Part shown: one piece after another, positions 45,421 through 57,733 of the stretch
Layout: every line of letters starts with the position of its first letter
How positions within the stretch are numbered: position 1 is the first letter of the stretch
NCBI GenBank assembly: GCA_026826555.1
Contig: JAKSZT010053837.1
Coordinates: 3,475,687 to 3,539,686 of the forward strand
Reading direction: 5' to 3'
Length of the DNA stretch: 64,000 bases
Origin: Tolypeutes matacus
Lineage: Eukaryota; Chordata; Mammalia; Cingulata; Chlamyphoridae
Made by a program: the position numbers and the translations under genes
The notes under the pieces: generated by a model
What the model saw: only the letters and a program-made list of their open reading frames with translations
Databases searched by the model: none
What the model was told of the DNA's origin: nothing

Positions 45421-47679
45421 GATGCTGAAGTGGACATCTGTTGGCTTTGTCTGCCAGGCACCCATTCTCCTGCTGCTGGTAAGAGAACCCAGGTTTTGCT
45501 CTAGGAAACAACCCCCTCCTCCAGCAGATAAGATCTCAGTGGAACTGTTAAACAAGGTGCCCCATCCTCCCTGGTAAAGGATGGGTGAGTGACACATGCT
45601 GGTCCAAAAAGATGCTCTCTCCCTGGAGTTTGAATTTTAAGTAGAGTACCACAAAGACTTTAGAAACTAATTGAACCATCAAATATTATTTATTCTAGTT
45701 GTATATCACAGAAAAAAGAAACCTATCTATCAATTCCTGCTACCTAGTTCCTTGGAAGCACCCTGGTTCTTTTCTTATCCTTTCCCCTCAAATATAATAT
45801 ATTACATTTTTTATTTCTTAACTTAGTATCATTTTCCATGGATTGCAACCAAAAAGCCCAGCTAATAGAGATGTAGCTTCTATTAAACCTGAAGTATGCT
45901 TTCTGTTTATCTGACCCTTCAGCAGTTCTCAAAATACTTTTCAGATACTAGCATAAGAAACATCACTAAAATAAAGCAAGCTATTTATAAATTACAGTGT
46001 TTAGATTCAACTTGAAAAAATCCAAACTGATATTTTTCTAGGAAAAAAGGAACGTATGCTAATATTCACACAGCAGAACAAATCAGCTACCCTTAGAACT
46101 AATGTGACAGCAGGACATCAGAAAAGAGATTGCAATGAGAAGTCTCTTTCAAATGCCATTGAAGTTCTATGTTGCATAAAGTACAACACATCATACATTA
46201 GCAAAGTACAACCATGGAAAGTGACCTCTACGGCACATCATCTGAGTTATTAGGTACATCATTTCTTTAGAGAGAGAGAATGAGAGTAAGGGAGAGAATA
46301 AATCCAATGAAGTTTAAAGTAGTGCAGTAAAAATGAATCCGGAATCCAGGGTAAAGAGATGAGTGCTAAAGACACACTAGCTTTGTTTTCCAACAGTCCT
46401 GCTCTCCAGGATGGAAAGCTGTCAGAGAAGGGCTGCTGGCTTTGCTTGTGGCTAAGAATGGCACCATGCTCAAGGACCATAAACTGAGCCGCTCCTACAC
46501 AAGAGGAGGTGAAGACTAATGTGGGGCCAGCTTACCCTCAGCCCAACTGGAGGTCCTCTGTCACTCAGCAAACACCCCTACACTCTCTCCATGACAATTT
46601 GCTCACCCCGCTTTCTGGCTTGGAGTGGAAGCTGCCCTGTCGACAACTAAAATGGCCACTCTCTTGCAGGGAGAATTTGGGAGAGAAGGAAGAATTTTCT
46701 TCTCAGTATTGGAGAGAATGCATGTCTGTCCGTTTCCTAGCCTACAAGGAACAAGGAATCCCACCGCCATTTTTCTTTCCTCCCAGAATCCATAAGCCAT
46801 GCCTCTGGGTGAACTAGGCAGGGCCACCTACTGGCTGGTGCATTAACAAGTCCTGAGGCATGCAGAGTGTAAACGGGTGCATAGTAGCAGGTATTTTATT
46901 ATAGACAGAAGATATCTGCTGTTGTATATAGTCGGGGTCACAACAGAAAACAGAAAACACTGGAAAGACTGAGGAGAGTTTAACAAAGGGGCGATTTATA
47001 AAGGTGTGGGAAGAGTTAAGGGAAACCATCAAAGAATGCTGAAACACCCAGCATCTAGCAACTGTGGGATCTGTTACTGTCCCTAGTCCCAGAATGGGCA
47101 AGGTGAGGGAGCTGAGTGAATCCAGCAGAGCTGAAGCTGTGAGAAAGGCCACCCACCCTCAGGGAGCTGTGGCCTTGAGCGGCTGCCTTTGGAAGAGGAG
47201 GCACTCAACACCCACAGCACAACGGGGTGCCAGACAACCTCACCCTCTTGCTCTCCTCTCTCCTCCATGCATACAGTTTGCTAATCCTAACCAGAAGCTA
47301 AGGCCAGGGAGCTCATTGATTCGGTCCACAGGGTTCAGCCTCACAGGAGTCAAAGCAGAGTGAGGGGGGTGGGATGTGGACCTGGGAGCGGGGGGAGGTG
47401 CAAATGGAGAATCTCTCTCTGTATATATATATCTATATTTACATGTCCATATATCTATATCTATATAGCTCACATAGCATGACAACTTCTCCTCTCTCTC
47501 TCTAAAGTATGCGATCATCATTTCAACCTTTCCATTATTGTGCCAGATCTTCTTACCCTTTTTAAACGTTAATCTACATTCTCCTTAATTTCCATAACTA
47601 TAAAATTAGGACACAAAATTGGTGTTTTCTCATTCCATACCACCCATACCCAGGCACAGACACAGTCAAAACCTTCCTT
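45421..47679. other. Unique sequence, no gene seen
   Basis: No exon or repeat family recognised. An AT-alternating simple tract (TATATATATATC...) lies at about 47419-47470, followed by a short CT microsatellite to 47503. Open frames of about 100 codons near 46509-47363 show no domain. Confidence 0.4.
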
Positions 47680-47694
47680 AAGACTATAATCATA

Positions 47695-47781
47695 GTGGAG
47701 TGGGTGTAGCTCAGTGGTTGAGCACCTGGATTACATGTATGAGGTCCTAGGTTCAATCCCCGGTACCTCCTAAAAATTAAA
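47695..47781 (+). mobile_element. DAS-type tRNA-derived SINE, cleanly bounded
   Basis: It has box A (GGGTGTAGCTCAGTGGTTGAG), box B (GGTTCAATCCC), end CCCCGGTACCTCCT and a short A-rich tail. A perfect 15-bp target duplication AAGACTATAATCATA flanks it (47680-47694 and 47782-47796). The head resembles tRNA-Ala closely enough that it could be called a tRNA, but the missing anticodon-stem pairing, tail and duplication show a SINE. The perfect duplication makes it one of the youngest insertions here. Confidence 0.95.
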
Positions 47782-47796
47782 AAGACTATAATCATA

Positions 47797-49888
47797 TGAA
47801 GACAATGATAGAGAAGCCAAATGCCCCCTAATACCTCAAAGGAAAAAGATAATCATTGCTTTAATAACTTATAAAAGGCAAAATTCAGATATCTTTTAAT
47901 ATATAGCTAAAGCAAAAAGCACCTCTATAGTAAGGGTACAGTAAGAACTGGCTGAAATGGCAGTGTTGCCTTTGACCAGGGTACTGGCCCCCCACTTTGC
48001 TGTCAGGCTCCATCTTAGGAACAGCTCTCAGCACCTCCAAATCTCTGACTACAGGCTAAGTCCACAGTCTTCCATAGAGACCTGGCCCATCCAGGATTCT
48101 GATTTCTTCAAAATCCTATTACAAAGGGTGTGACAGAGCACAAGTAACAGGAAGAAATTAAGGGATAATTTAAGGAATATGGGGTTAGAAAAGGCTCAAA
48201 CAAAATGAGATCTGTTATGTCATGAAAGGACTGCAAAAGAAAGTAGGACAGCTGTCATTTTGGAGAAGCTTACTGACAGAATCTTCAAAGCACAGCTTCC
48301 TTTTCTGATTTCCACCATTTTGAAAAGGAACATGAGTTTAGTTCTTCAGGTCAGACCAATATTTTATCTACTTCATCTCTGCCCTGACAGTGGCACCAGG
48401 AGATGTTTTATGAGAGAACTGAATTCATTGTCCTCCATGACATTAGCCTCACACTTTAGGAAAGGCTCTCAAACACCCTTAACTTCCCTCGGGACCTTAA
48501 AACCAAAGGATCCTAATAGCTATCTCCTTCTGTCTTTAATTCCTGACTGTTAAAATTCAAGCATCTGAAACCAGTTTCAAAGCTATTAAAGCTATTAATA
48601 GTGAGATTTTGATGTGCTAGCTCAAAGTCAGTGCTAATGACCTGTTGATGATTTTAATGGTTCTTGCAATAAGTACTGTGAATGACCTATTGCTAAAATA
48701 CAGAATGACTGGCTTTTAAATTAATCCATTAACTCTTTTCTTCTCATAATTCTTTCAGAACTAAAATATTTCCTTCCTTTGAAGGGGTCATGGATAAAGA
48801 AAACTGAGGTACACAAAAAGATTAAATTCGAGTCACTGCAAATCAGGAGAAGCAAAGGAAAAGAGACAAGAGTAAGCCAGATTCTGAGGTAAAGTCCAAG
48901 CCCTGTTTGTATGAAGTTGTAGTTTAGAGAGGAAACAAATCCAGCAGAGTTATGCTCAGAGTGGGGATGGGCAGGAGGACAGGGTGCAAGTTCAGAATAT
49001 AGGAGATGGGAAGATGGTCAAAATGGGAGACCAGGTCAGTGGATTGATTGGGTCAGGGAAATGCCAAGATCCAGCATCCATAAGGAGCCACACCTGCTCC
49101 AGCACACCCTCAACTGCCAAGAACAATATACCCGTATTTTATATTTTGTATTTTGCACATGTAGCCTCCACGTTCATCTCTCTCGTTTTGTACCGTGCCT
49201 GTTAACCCCGAGGCTACTGCCTGCAGCCTGTTTGGGTACCCATAAGCCACCATCCACACCTACACAATGTACACCTTCTTTTCTCCCCTGGCAACACCCA
49301 CAGCTACGCTCCTGCCCCTTTTGTCCCTTTCCACACCACCTGGTAAAGTGAGCCTGCTGCTTCTCAACTACCATCTTGCCCAGTGGGTGGAGCCTGGATG
49401 GACACAGGGCAGGATGTCCAACAATTAAAGCATAAGGAGCAGGGCCAGTCCCCAACAAATGAACAAAGGCAAGGGTTTCCTCTCCTACCTGGCTCTGCCT
49501 GCATTTTTTAAAAGACAAATGTGTATGGAAGGCATTTAAGAAGGCGTAAATGTGTATGGAAATTCACGAACCAGGCTACATGACTGAGAACATTTGAGTG
49601 AAAGATAAAACAAGACAGAAAATAATATTACAGTAAGAGTAGAGACCACCAAACATCTTAGCCTGACAGAGGATATTGGAAATATTTCCTGAAAGAGATC
49701 ACAAAACTGGCAGGAAGGCGAGATATGTTAGCGATAAGAGATTTCAATTATTTAGACATGCTATAAGTTTAATTCTTTTGAAACAGGGCATCTGATTTTT
49801 TTTCTTTCTGACAAAAGTATTTCCTAGGAGGTTAAGAAATCTTTAAGGAGAGCTGCTACCAGGGGTTTTGTTTTCTTCCTCAAGGAAA
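47797..49888. other. Unique sequence, no gene seen
   Basis: No exon recognised. A part at about 48330-48420 (CAGGTCAGACCAATATTTTA, CCTGACAGTGGCACCAGGAG) resembles a widespread ancient amniote repeat which I cannot name with certainty. Confidence 0.4.
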
Positions 49889-49896
49889 CTCTAGGA

Positions 49897-50117
49897 AGAG
49901 GCTTAGCAAACTTTCTCTGTAAAAGGTCAGATAGCATATATTTTACACTTTGTGGGCCACAGAGTCTCTGTCCAACTACCCAGCTCTGACCTTGTAGCAT
50001 AAAAGCAGCCATAGACAGCACATGGACAAATGGACCTGGTCGTGTTCCAATACAGCTTCATCTACAAAACAGGGAGCAGGGCCGATTTGGCCTGTGGGCT
50101 ATAGTCTGCCAAGCCTG
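49897..50117. mobile_element. hAT (Charlie-type) non-autonomous DNA transposon
   Basis: 221 bp with the family text GCAAACTTTCTCTGTAAAAG, CACTTTGTGGGCCACAGAGT, AAAGCAGCCATAGACAGCAC, TTCCAATACAGCTTCATCTA and GCCTGTGGGCTATAGTCTGC. The 8-bp target duplication is CTCTAGGA (49889-49896) against CTCTAGAA (50118-50125), 7 of 8. Ends are decayed inverted repeats. Confidence 0.9.
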
Positions 50118-50125
50118 CTCTAGAA

Positions 50126-50552
50126 GGGTATGTGGAACTAAGGATACACCTGTGAGAAAGTGACCACTGTGGTTTATACTGGCTCAGGAAAGGGATGCTG
50201 TGGAGAGTGAGATATCTAACTTAGTGAGATGGTTTCTGAAAGAAAAAAAGTGAGATAATAGCTTTGAGTCTATGGATATCTCTAAACAGGTCATCTGAAT
50301 TAAATGAGATAGAATGCTTCACATTATTTCATTCTGGCCACCTAATAGTTAGTAATCCCAATGCAGAAGATATTTAAGAGAGACAATACAAATACTCAGG
50401 AAGTTCTGTGATAAGTCACAGTATATACAGAATGTATAGAAGATCAAGATGTACTTATAAGCTATTAAAAAAAAACAGGACATATATAAAAACATAAGGA
50501 TGAACTTGTATGAAAAGTGGCTAAAGTTTAGGAAAAATGATAAAAGTTTTCC
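50126..50552. other. Unique sequence, no gene seen
   Basis: AT-rich, no exon or repeat recognised. It may include decayed sequence of the old L1 that continues at 58548. Confidence 0.4.
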
Positions 50553-50560
50553 AGGTGGGG

Positions 50561-50568
50561 CAAGATGG
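50561..50568 (+). promoter_or_regulatory. YY1-like site at L1 5' end
   Basis: CAAGATGG about 9 bases from the apparent 5' end. In human L1 a YY1 site at the same place directs accurate transcription initiation; here the role is inferred by analogy. The minus-strand L1 at 9.8-14.5 kb has the same core (AAGATGGC near 14497). Confidence 0.5.
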
Positions 50569-51100
50569 TGGCTGAGTAAGGAGCTTCAAGAGTCAGCTTG
50601 TCCTACATCGCAGTTAGTAATCACCCAGAACTATCTAAAACACCTGTTTGGGGGCCCCAGGAGAGCAGGTTGCAACATCCTTGAAAGACTGGAAGGAGGA
50701 GACTGCCCATCTGCAGTGAAGACTCCTGAGTAGAGCACTCGATGCCATGGAGGCCAATGCCCATACTCCACTGGCGGCACAAGCCACCTTGGGAGATATT
50801 CCGTGGCTGGAGTTGGAAGCTCCATTTCCCAAAAACAGGGGAGGAAGAGACGAGTGGTCAGCGACTTCAACTACTGATTAGTAAACTTGGCTGGCTAACA
50901 GTTTGAACCTGTCCAAGTCAGAAAGAGTCCAGTAGCCACAATTTTAACTCTGCCCCTGCATGAGGGGAAGTGGGGTTGACTGAAAATCACAGTGATGGTA
51001 GGGACCAGCTTCTTTCCACCCAGATTGGTCTGCAGCCCTAGCCTAGGCCTGAGCCCCACCTCTAGCACGGGGGAAGCTGGCAGAACCCGCACCAGCCTCT

Positions 51101-52365
51101 CCAGGAAACTGCAGGTGCTTTCAGTCTGCACAGACCGAATGGTCAGACATCTGGGGGCTCCATCCCTGCACCTCAGTGGGATGGAAGAGGAGCTGTGTTT
51201 CTGGGCAACTGCAGGCATTTTTGACCTGCACAAACTGGTTTGTTCAGTGCTTTCTATTCTATCTCCACTCCTCCACCCCCCATAGGATAGGAGGGGATTT
51301 GTGTTTCTTCAGCCTCTCTGGGCAACTGCAGGTGTTTTCATCCTGCACAGACTGGATACTCAGACACCTGTAGCTACACCCCTGTCCCACAATAGGATAA
51401 GAGGGGATCTGTGTTTCCTCAGCCTCTGCAGGCAACTGCAGGTGCTTTTGGCCCACATGAACTGGTTTGCTGAGCGCCTTCTATTCCCTCTCCACCCACA
51501 ACACCCCCCATAGGATAGGAGGGGCCTGGTGTTTCCACAGCTTCTCAGGGCATCTGCAGGTACTTTTGGCCTGCATCATTCAACTGTTGGGCTCCTATGG
51601 CTCCACTCGCATCCCAGATAGGAGAAGGCAGTGTTTCTCCAGCCTCTCTGGGTAACTGCATAAGCTTTTGAACCACACAGACTGAAAAGTCAGACACTTT
51701 ACCTCCATCCCTGCCCCCAAGTAGGATAGGCAGAGTCTGGTGTTTCCTCAGCCTCTCCAGGCAATGGCAGGTACTTTCAGCCTATAGGGACTGAACTGTT
51801 GGATGCCTGTGGATCCACCCCCACCCCCTAGGATAGCAGGGGCCTGGTATTTCCTTAGCTTTTCTGGACAATGGCAGACACTCTTGGCCTACACAAACTG
51901 AACTGTTGGGCACCCGTGGTTCCATCCCCACCCCCTAAAGGGAAGAAGGGACAGTACTCCCTCAGTCTCCCAAGGCAACTGCAGGCACATTCTGCCCACA
52001 TGGATTAGATTGTTGGGCACTCCAGAAGATCCATCCCTAACCCTGGCAGGGGAAGAGGAGAACCGGTGCTACATCAGTCTACCTGGGCAATTTTGGTCAT
52101 TTTGGACCTGTACAGCACCGATTGCTGCCTACACCTGCAGCTCCATCCCTGTCCTAGGCAAAGGAGGAAGGGGCATGAAGCTTCATCAGTCTCTCCAGGC
52201 AACTACAGACAGTCTTGGCCTGCACAACCTGGATTATTTTATGTGGCTGCAGCTCTGTCCTTACCCCTGGCAGAGGAGAAAGGTGGGAGAAGCTTCATCA
52301 GTTTCTGGGCAAATGCAGGCAGCTTCAGCTTCCACAGCTTACAGTACCAACTAAATCCTCACCTC
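51101..52365 (+). repeat. Twelve tandem 5' UTR units, mean period 109 bp
   Basis: Units start at 51101, 51201, 51318, 51428, 51546, 51648, 51757, 51864, 51971, 52083, 52195 and 52305, so spacings run from 100 to 118 bp. Each begins with a variant of CTGGGCAACTGCAGGTGCTTTT, continues with a ...CCTGCACARACTG... block and a CATCCCTGCCCC-like block, and ends with GTTTCCTCAGCCTCT. Unit 12 is partial. The array lies between the L1 5' end and ORF1, where mouse L1 promoters carry monomers, though the sequence is unrelated as far as I can tell. Confidence 0.92.
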
Positions 52366-52450
52366 CTACTGTACAACCAGCAAGGAGTAAAGGGTAAAAA
52401 ATCCCTGAAGAGTAAAACTGCACCCAGAATAAATACATCTAGTAAGCCAA

Positions 52451-53283
52451 ATGCCAAGACACAAACAAAAAATTACAATCCACACCAAGAAAGAAAGAAA
52501 TAGGACTCCAGATGACATAAAGAAGTTGAGAAAACTAATCACAGATGCTCAAACAAATCTCTTTAATAAATTCAATGAGATGTCTAAAGAGATGAAGGAT
52601 ATTAAGATGATACTGGGTGAGCACAAAGAAGAATTTGAAAGCACAACTAAAAAAAATAGCAGATCTTATGGGAATGAAAGTTACAATAAATGAAATAAAA
52701 AATATAATGAAGGCATAAAACAGCAGATTTGAGGAGGCAGAAGAAAGGATCAGTGAGCTCAAAGATATGGCCGCTGAGAGTGAACATACAAAAGAACAGA
52801 TGAAGCAAAGAATAGAAAAAACTGAGCAGGGTCTCAGGGAACTAAATGACAACAAGAGACATGCAAACATATGTGTCATGGATGTCCCAGAAGGAGACAA
52901 GAAGGGAAAAGGGTCAGAAGGAATATTTGAAGAAATAATGGTAGAACATTTCCCAACCATATTGAAGGGCATAGATATCCATGTTCAAGAAGCACAACAT
53001 ACACATCTGAATAAATCTGAATAGACCAATTCCGAGACACATACTAAACAGAATGTCAAATGCCAAAGACAGAATTCTGAAAGCAGCAAGAGAAAAGCAA
53101 CACATATCATACAAGGGATACACAATAAAATTAAGTGCTGTTTTCTCATCAGAAACCATGGAGGCAAGAAGGCAGTGGTATGACATGTTTAAGATAATAC
53201 AAAAGAAAAACTACCAGTCAAGAATCTTATATCCAGCAAGACTGTCTTTCAAAAATGAGGGTGAGTTTATAAACAGAAACTGA
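52451..53283 (+). pseudogene. L1 ORF1 (RNA-binding protein), frameshifted
   Basis: The N-terminal part from the ATG at 52451 is basic then coiled-coil-like (LFNKFNEMSKEMKDIK), interrupted after 52693. The middle part at 52767-53024 holds the start of the RRM domain (CVMDVPEGD, FPTILKGIDIHVQEAQ). The C-terminal domain (53053-53283) holds KDRILKAAREK, the ISYKG-type loop and SETMEARRQW. Three reading frames are used in turn, and a fourth shift hides the last residues (LREFVTKRP near 53280). L1 ORF1p is a trimeric RNA chaperone; this copy cannot make it. Confidence 0.88.
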
Positions 53284-56265
53284 GAGAGTTTGTAACCAAG
53301 AGACCAGTTTTCATTAATACTAATTAATGTATTAGTATAAATAATATTAATTATTTAGTATAATAATACTAAAGAGAGTACTACAGCCTGAAGAGACAGG
53401 AAAGAAAGGCTTGGAAGAGAGACTTTTTACTTTTTATCAGTAAAAGTAACTAAAAGTGTCAAAAGAATGGTGAAAATAAAATATGACAGATAAAAGCCAA
53501 AGGACAAAATGGGTGAAATAAGAACTGCCTTTACAGTAATAACATTGAATGTTAATGCATTAAACTCCCCAATCAAAAGACACAGACTGGCAGAATATAT
53601 AAGAAAATAGGAACCATCTATATGCTATCTAAAAAGAGACTTAGCTTAGACCCCAGGATACCAATAGATTGAAAGTGGAAGACTGGAAAAAGATATTCCA
53701 TGCAAGAAGTAACCAAAAAAAAAAAGCTAAAGTAGCTATATACTTATATCAGATGAAATAGACTTTAAAAAGCAAAACTGTTATTAGAGACAAGGAAGGA
53801 CAATACATATTAATAAAAGGGGCAATTCACCAGGAAGAAATAACAATCATAAATGTATATGCACCTTACCAGGATGTTCCAACTTACATGAGGAAAACAC
53901 TGGCAAAACTGAAGGGACAAATAGATATCTCTACAATAACAGTTGGAGACTTCAATAGACCACTCTCAGCATCGAATAGAACATCTGGGCAGAGAATCAA
54001 TCAAGAAACAGAGAGTTTGAATGATATGACATAATAGACATAACCTAATAGACATATACAGAACATTGCACCCCAAAGCAGCAGGGTATACATTCTTCTA
54101 AAATGATTATGGATCTTTCTCCAGGATAGGATCACAAAGCAGATCTCAATAAATTCAACAAGATCAAAATTACACAAAGCACTTTCTCAGATGATAATAA
54201 AGTTGGAAATCAACAAGAGATGGAAAAAGGGAAAACTCACAATTATATGAAGATGAAACAACACATTCTTAAACAATCGGTGGGTCAAAGAAGAAATTGC
54301 TAGAGAAATCATTAAATATCTTGAGATGAATGAAAATGAGAAAACATATCAGTAACTATGGAATGCATCGAAGGCAATGCTGAGAGGGAAATTTATAGCC
54401 CTCAATGCTTGCATTAAAAAAGAAGAAAGAGCTAAAATCCATGACCTAACTATACAGCTGAAGGAACTAGTAAAAGAACAGCAAACTAATCCCAAAGCAA
54501 GCAGAAGGAATGAAATAACAAAGATCAGAACAGAAATAAATGAAACTAAGAGCAAAAAACAATAGAGAGAATTAACAAAACCAAAAGTTGGTTCTTTGAA
54601 AAGATCAACAAAATTGACAAACCCTTAGCTAGACCTATAAAGAAAAAAAGAGAGAAGGTGCAAATAAATAAAGTCAAAAATGAAAACGGGGATATTATTA
54701 CTGACCCCACAGAAATAAAAGAGATCATAAAAGTATACTATGAACAATAGTACACCAACAAACTAGACAGCGTAGATGAAATGGAAAAATTCCTAGGAAC
54801 ATATGGACAACTTACACTGACCCTAGAAGAAATAAAAGACCTCAACAAATAAATCACATGTAAAGAAATTGAAACAGTCATCAAACAACTCCCCAAAATG
54901 AAAAGCCTAGGACCAAATGGTTTCACAGTTGAGTCAAAGAAAATTTAATACCAATCTTACTCAAGCTTTTCCAAAAAATTGAACAAGAAGTAATGCTACC
55001 AAACTCATTCTATGAAGCCAATATCACCCTAATACCAAAGCCAGATAAAGATATTTTGAAAAAAGAAAATTACAGACCTATTTCCCTAAAGAATATGGAT
55101 GCAAAAATCCTCAAAAAAAGTACTGGCTAATCGAATCCAACAACACATTAAAAGAATTATTCATCATGATCAAGTGGGTTTTATACCAGGCATGCAAGGG
55201 TTGTTCAACACAAGAAAATCAATCAGCATAATATACTACATTAATAAAACAAAGAAGAAAAATCACATGATCCTATCAATTGACACAGAAAGGGCATTTG
55301 ACAAAATACAGCATACTCTCTTGAGAAGGAAACTTTTTCAACATGATAAAGGCCATATTTTAAAAACCCACAACTAACATTGTACTCAATGGTGAAAGAC
55401 TGAAAGCTTTCCTGTTGAGATCAGGAACAAGGCAAGGATGCCCACTGTCACCACTGTTGTTCAGTATAGTGCTAGAGGTTCTAGCTAGAGCAATCAGACA
55501 TGAAAAAGAAATAAAAGGCATCCAAATCGGAAAGGAAGAAGTAAAACTTTTTCTATTCACAAATGATATGATCTTGTACCTAGAAAGTCCCAAAAAGTCC
55601 ATAAAAAAGCTGCTAGAGCTAATAAATTATTTCAGTAGAGTGTCAGGATACAAGATCAAAATGCAAAACTCAGTGTTGTTGCTAGTAATGTGCAATCTGA
55701 AGAGGAAGTCAAGAAAAAAATTCCATATGCAATAGCAATGAAAACAATCAAATATTTAAGAATAAACTTAACCAACGCTGTAAAGCAATTGTATTCAGAA
55801 AACTACAATGCATTGCTAAAAGAAATTTTTTAAAAAGACCTAAATAATTGGAAGAACATCCCATGTTCCTGGATTAGAGACTAAATATCATTAAGATGTC
55901 AATTCTACCCAAATTGATATACAGATTCAATGCAATCCTGATCAAAAATTCCACCAGTAATTTTTAAACAAAAGGTATACACAATTTTCAAATTTATTTA
56001 CAAGGGTAAGGGGCCCAAAATAGCTGGAAACAACTTATAGAGGAAAAGCAAATTTGGAGGACTCTCACTTCCGGACTTTAAATCATATTACCTAGCTACA
56101 GTGGTAAAAACAGTTTGGTACTGGCATAAAAATAGACACATAGATCAATGGAACCGAACTGATGGTTCAGAAACAGACCCTCACATCTATGGTTAAGTGA
56201 TTTTTGACAGGCTTATCAAACCTAGCCAGCTGGGGCAGAACAGTCTATTCAAAAAATGATGCTGG

Positions 56266-56816
56266 CTCTGTTGAGCTGCTGATGCTTCATCACCCAGACC
56301 TACAGTCCCAGTTTCCCGGAGCACCTCAGAACCCACCTTCCTGGTGCTAAAACACAAGAGGGGGTGAAAGTGGCTGCCAATAAAGACCAGAAACCAACGG
56401 AGAGGCCAGCCAAAAAACAAGCTCCGTGCGCACCGTGGCAGGTAGGCCCTTCCAAGATGAAGGCATACAGCTCCCCTGAGCCCCAGGCTGCTCCTCACTT
56501 GTTTACCATCCACATCTTATCCCATACTGGTCCCTCTTGATGCTAACCTTCTCTAGGGAGAGTGATACTGTACCATCACCTGTAGAACTCATATTTATAA
56601 CAATGTTAATGACTGTAGCAAAAAGCCTTTGTTCCTAGATGTAAATGGTCAAAGAAACAAGCGCTCTATTGTATTGATTAAAATAGTTCAAATGAGTCTC
56701 ATGTCTTGTACCTCCTATTTAGGATTATACCTTTTGGATAGTAGACTTTTCTGTAATTAAAATGTAATATACTTTTTTATACAGTTTTGTTTTAATAAAA
56801 CTTTTTAAATTTGAAA
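56266..56816 (+). pseudogene. Retrocopy of an unidentified polyadenylated RNA
   Basis: A 551-bp segment foreign to L1. It ends TTTTAATAAAACTTTTTAAA plus an A-run, with AATAAA at 56794-56799, about 15 bases before the tail. The flanks are a target duplication: AAAAAATGATGCTGG (56251-56265) and AAAAAATGGTGCTAG after the tail (about 56817-56831). The first 250 bp are GC-rich and may be coding, and the rest looks like an AU-rich 3' UTR. No parent gene recognised; all frames have stops. Confidence 0.8.
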
Positions 56817-57684
56817 AAAAAATGGTGCTAGGAGAACTGGGTACCCATATCCAAAAGAAAGAGGACCCCTATCTCATACCTTATGCAAAAATTAAATCAA
56901 AATGGATCAAAGACCTAAATATAAAAGCTAGAACCATAAAGCTCCTAGAAGAAAATGTAGGAAAACATCTCCAAGACTTGGTGGTTGGTGCATTCTTAAA
57001 CCTTGCACCAAAAGCATGAGCGATGAAAGAAAATGTGGATAAATGGGATCTCTTCAAACTTAAACACTTTTGTGATTCAAAGGACTTAATCAAGAAGGTG
57101 AAAAGGCAGCCCACTCAATGGGAGAAAATATTTGGAACTACATATCTGATAAGGGTTTGATTTCCAATCTATATAAAGAGATCATACAACTCAACAAAAA
57201 AAGAGCAAGCAATCCAACTGAAAAATGAGCCAAAGACTTAAATAGACATTTCTCCAAAGAGGAACTACCAATGGCAAAAAAGCACATGAAAAAAATGTTC
57301 AATATCACTAGCTATTAGGGAAATGCAAATCAAAATGACTATGAGATATCATCTCACACCACATAGAACGGCCATTATTTAAAACAAAAACAGAAAACAA
57401 TAAATGCTAGAGAGGATATGAAGAAACAGGAACATTCCTTCACTGTTGGTGGGATTGTAAATGGTGTAACCTCTGTGGAAAACAGTCTGGAGTTTCCTCA
57501 GGAAGATAAACATAGAACTTCCATATGATCCAGCAATTCCTCTACTAGGAATATATCCAGAAGAACTGAAAACTGTGACGCAAACAGACATTTGCACACC
57601 AATGTTCATAACAGCATTATTCACAATTGCCAAACGATGGAACCACCCAAGTGTCCATCAACCAATGAATCGATAAATGAAATG

Positions 57685-57733
57685 TGGGGTGTGTGTGTGG
57701 GTGTGGGTGTGTGTGGGTGTGTGTGTGTGTGAT
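57685..57733. repeat. (TG)n / GGGTGT microsatellite inside ORF2
   Basis: Replaces the usual short GTATATACATACA text just before the C-terminal MEYYAA block, and extends it by TG expansion with GGGTGT variants. Confidence 0.9.

Noticed and set aside
47700..47772. tRNA-Ala gene
   Set aside because: Boxes A and B match, but it has an A-rich tail and a target duplication and lacks convincing anticodon-stem pairing; it is a SINE.
51101..52365. CRISPR array or satellite
   Set aside because: Units are degenerate over their full length, without unique spacers, and lie exactly in an L1 5' UTR of a mammalian genome.
56193..56513. 106-codon minus-strand frame near the retrocopy
   Set aside because: It runs antisense to the retrocopy and into L1 sequence on one side; no domain recognised.
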